A DNA stretch of 12,894 bases from UBA8516 sp035457865 (GTDB lineage: Archaea > Thermoproteota > Nitrososphaeria > Nitrososphaerales > Nitrosopumilaceae), in the NCBI GenBank assembly GCA_035457865.1, contig DATIAR010000066.1, positions 1 through 12,894 on the forward strand. Reading direction: 5' to 3'. A model generated the notes under the pieces. That model was not told the DNA's origin. It made no database searches and saw nothing but the letters and a program-made list of their open reading frames with translations. Below, in pieces: positions 12,418 through 12,894 of the stretch. Within the stretch, counting starts at the first letter, position 1. Every line of letters begins with the position of its first letter. The translations under genes and the position numbers were made by a program.

Positions 12418-12585
12418 CTACTTTTTAATTCCTAATGTTCTGTTCTTGAGTCGTAAATAGCCACTGTGGCACTTGCGGCATCTTGATGCACCCATCGGGT
12501 TTTTTGCACCACAACCAAAGCAGACTTTAAAGTGAAGTCTGGCCTTTTGTGCAATTTGTTTTTTTAGTGGATCGGTAATTGGCAT
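12418..12585 (-). CDS. rpl40e: Ribosomal protein L40e
   Basis: This 55-aa zinc ribbon protein of the large ribosomal subunit was translated by hand from the minus strand. It begins MPITDPLKKQIAQKARLHFK, the conserved archaeal L40e N-terminus, followed by V-C-F-G-C-G-A-K-N-P (C22, C25) and A-S-R-C-R-K-C-H (C36, C39), giving the four-cysteine zinc site C-x2-C-x10-C-x2-C. It ends in a basic tail LRLKNRTLGIKK. Unlike the eukaryotic form it has no ubiquitin fusion. ATG 12585 is followed directly by the conserved PITDP. A TATA-like stretch (about 12609-12616, minus strand) overlaps the stop region of the upstream succinyl-CoA ligase gene, which lies 33 bp away, so the gene has its own promoter but may also receive read-through. 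Confidence 0.93.
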   Translation of the reverse strand: MPITDPLKKQIAQKARLHFKVCFGCGAKNPMGASRCRKCHSGYLRLKNRTLGIKK

Positions 12586-12618
12586 TTCTGTATTTCTCTT
12601 GATTTACTCTATTATATT

Positions 12619-12894
12619 CTAACCCTTTTTGCCACCAAGCTTACCTGCTAAAAGCATGGGTACCTCGGCAGGCCTTTTTGCTACTGGCACGTTTGCTTTT
12701 GCATACATAGAAACTTTGGATTCTGCAGAACCATATGTGCCATAAATTATAGCACCCGCATGTCCCATCCTCTTTTCTTTTGGGGCAGCTCGGCCTGCAA
12801 TATATGCAACAACTGGTTTGTCAAACTTTGTGTCAATGATATGTTGTGCAAGAAGCTCTTCTGCATCTCCACCTATTTCACCAACGACAACTAC
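12619..12894 (-). CDS. sucD: Succinyl-CoA ligase alpha subunit, C-terminal part (window edge)
   Basis: Ninety-one residues of the C-terminal end are visible; the full protein is usually about 290-300 aa. The translation contains VVVVGEIGGDAEELLAQHI, KPVVAYIAGRAAPKEKRMGHAG and, near the end, VPVAKRPAEVPMLL. The motif RMGHAGAI holds the active-site histidine that is phosphorylated during catalysis. The enzyme interconverts succinyl-CoA and succinate with ATP or GTP, together with a beta subunit that would lie outside the window. In this archaeal group it could serve the TCA-type pathway or the steps around succinyl-CoA in carbon fixation. The TAG stop at 12619-12621 is 33 bp before the L40e start on the same strand. 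The start lies beyond the window. Confidence 0.92.
   Translation of the reverse strand, partial: VVVVGEIGGDAEELLAQHIIDTKFDKPVVAYIAGRAAPKEKRMGHAGAIIYGTYGSAESKVSMYAKANVPVAKRPAEVPMLLAGKLGGKKG

Noticed and set aside
1..12894. CRISPR array, insertion sequence, integrase, toxin-antitoxin or defence system
   Set aside because: No regularly spaced repeats, transposase motifs, terminal inverted repeats with target duplications or nuclease-type domains were seen; gene content is housekeeping and surface proteins.

Overview
The window reads as chromosomal DNA of an AT-rich ammonia-oxidising-type archaeon (Thaumarchaeota / Nitrososphaerota, most like the Nitrosopumilus group). The evidence is an archaeal ribosomal protein L40e, an A-type ATP synthase F subunit, a pyruvoyl-dependent arginine decarboxylase, a tRNA with a bulge-helix-bulge intron and no encoded CCA, and archaeal TATA boxes placed about 26 nt upstream of the start codons. 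Many genes start with TTG or GTG and look leaderless. The lineage is inferred from these features, not from a database search.

Layout. Positions 1-1341 (minus) hold most of acetolactate synthase large subunit. Its upstream region (1342-1480) carries a TATA box, a 20-codon leader ORF rich in Ile/Leu/Val and a perfect 16-bp palindrome. An NTF2/SnoaL-like protein (1624-2028, plus) meets an LsrF/DhnA-type aldolase (2025-2846, minus) stop-to-stop. The aldolase lies behind a zinc alcohol dehydrogenase (2881-3924, minus) and ATP synthase subunit F (3957-4253, minus). Divergently from atpF run a 63-aa two-helix membrane protein, an atypical Bcp-type peroxiredoxin and arginine decarboxylase (4335-5646, plus). 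The decarboxylase meets an exported, C-terminally anchored protein of unknown function (5643-6806, minus), preceded by an overlooked 51-aa Cys-rich gene (6839-6994, minus).

A GC-rich hairpin with its own promoter (about 7082-7147) is a candidate small RNA. It is followed by an M3-family oligopeptidase (7150-8919, minus). Positions 9158-12025 encode a 955-aa secreted protein with six thrombospondin type 3 Ca2+-binding repeats and seven PKD/REJ-like beta-sandwich domains; it stops eight residues into an eighth domain. The right end holds a 47-aa zinc ribbon protein, tRNA-Val(CAC) with a 17-nt non-canonical intron, ribosomal protein L40e and the C-terminal end of succinyl-CoA ligase alpha subunit.

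Most of this is housekeeping: branched-chain amino acid synthesis, polyamine synthesis, ATP synthase, central carbon metabolism and translation, together with cell-surface proteins. No mobile element, CRISPR array or defence island is visible. The most unusual items are the ilvB leader region (possible peptide-sensing attenuation in an archaeon), the tRNA intron at position 44/45, the hairpin RNA, and two dyad sequences placed at promoters.
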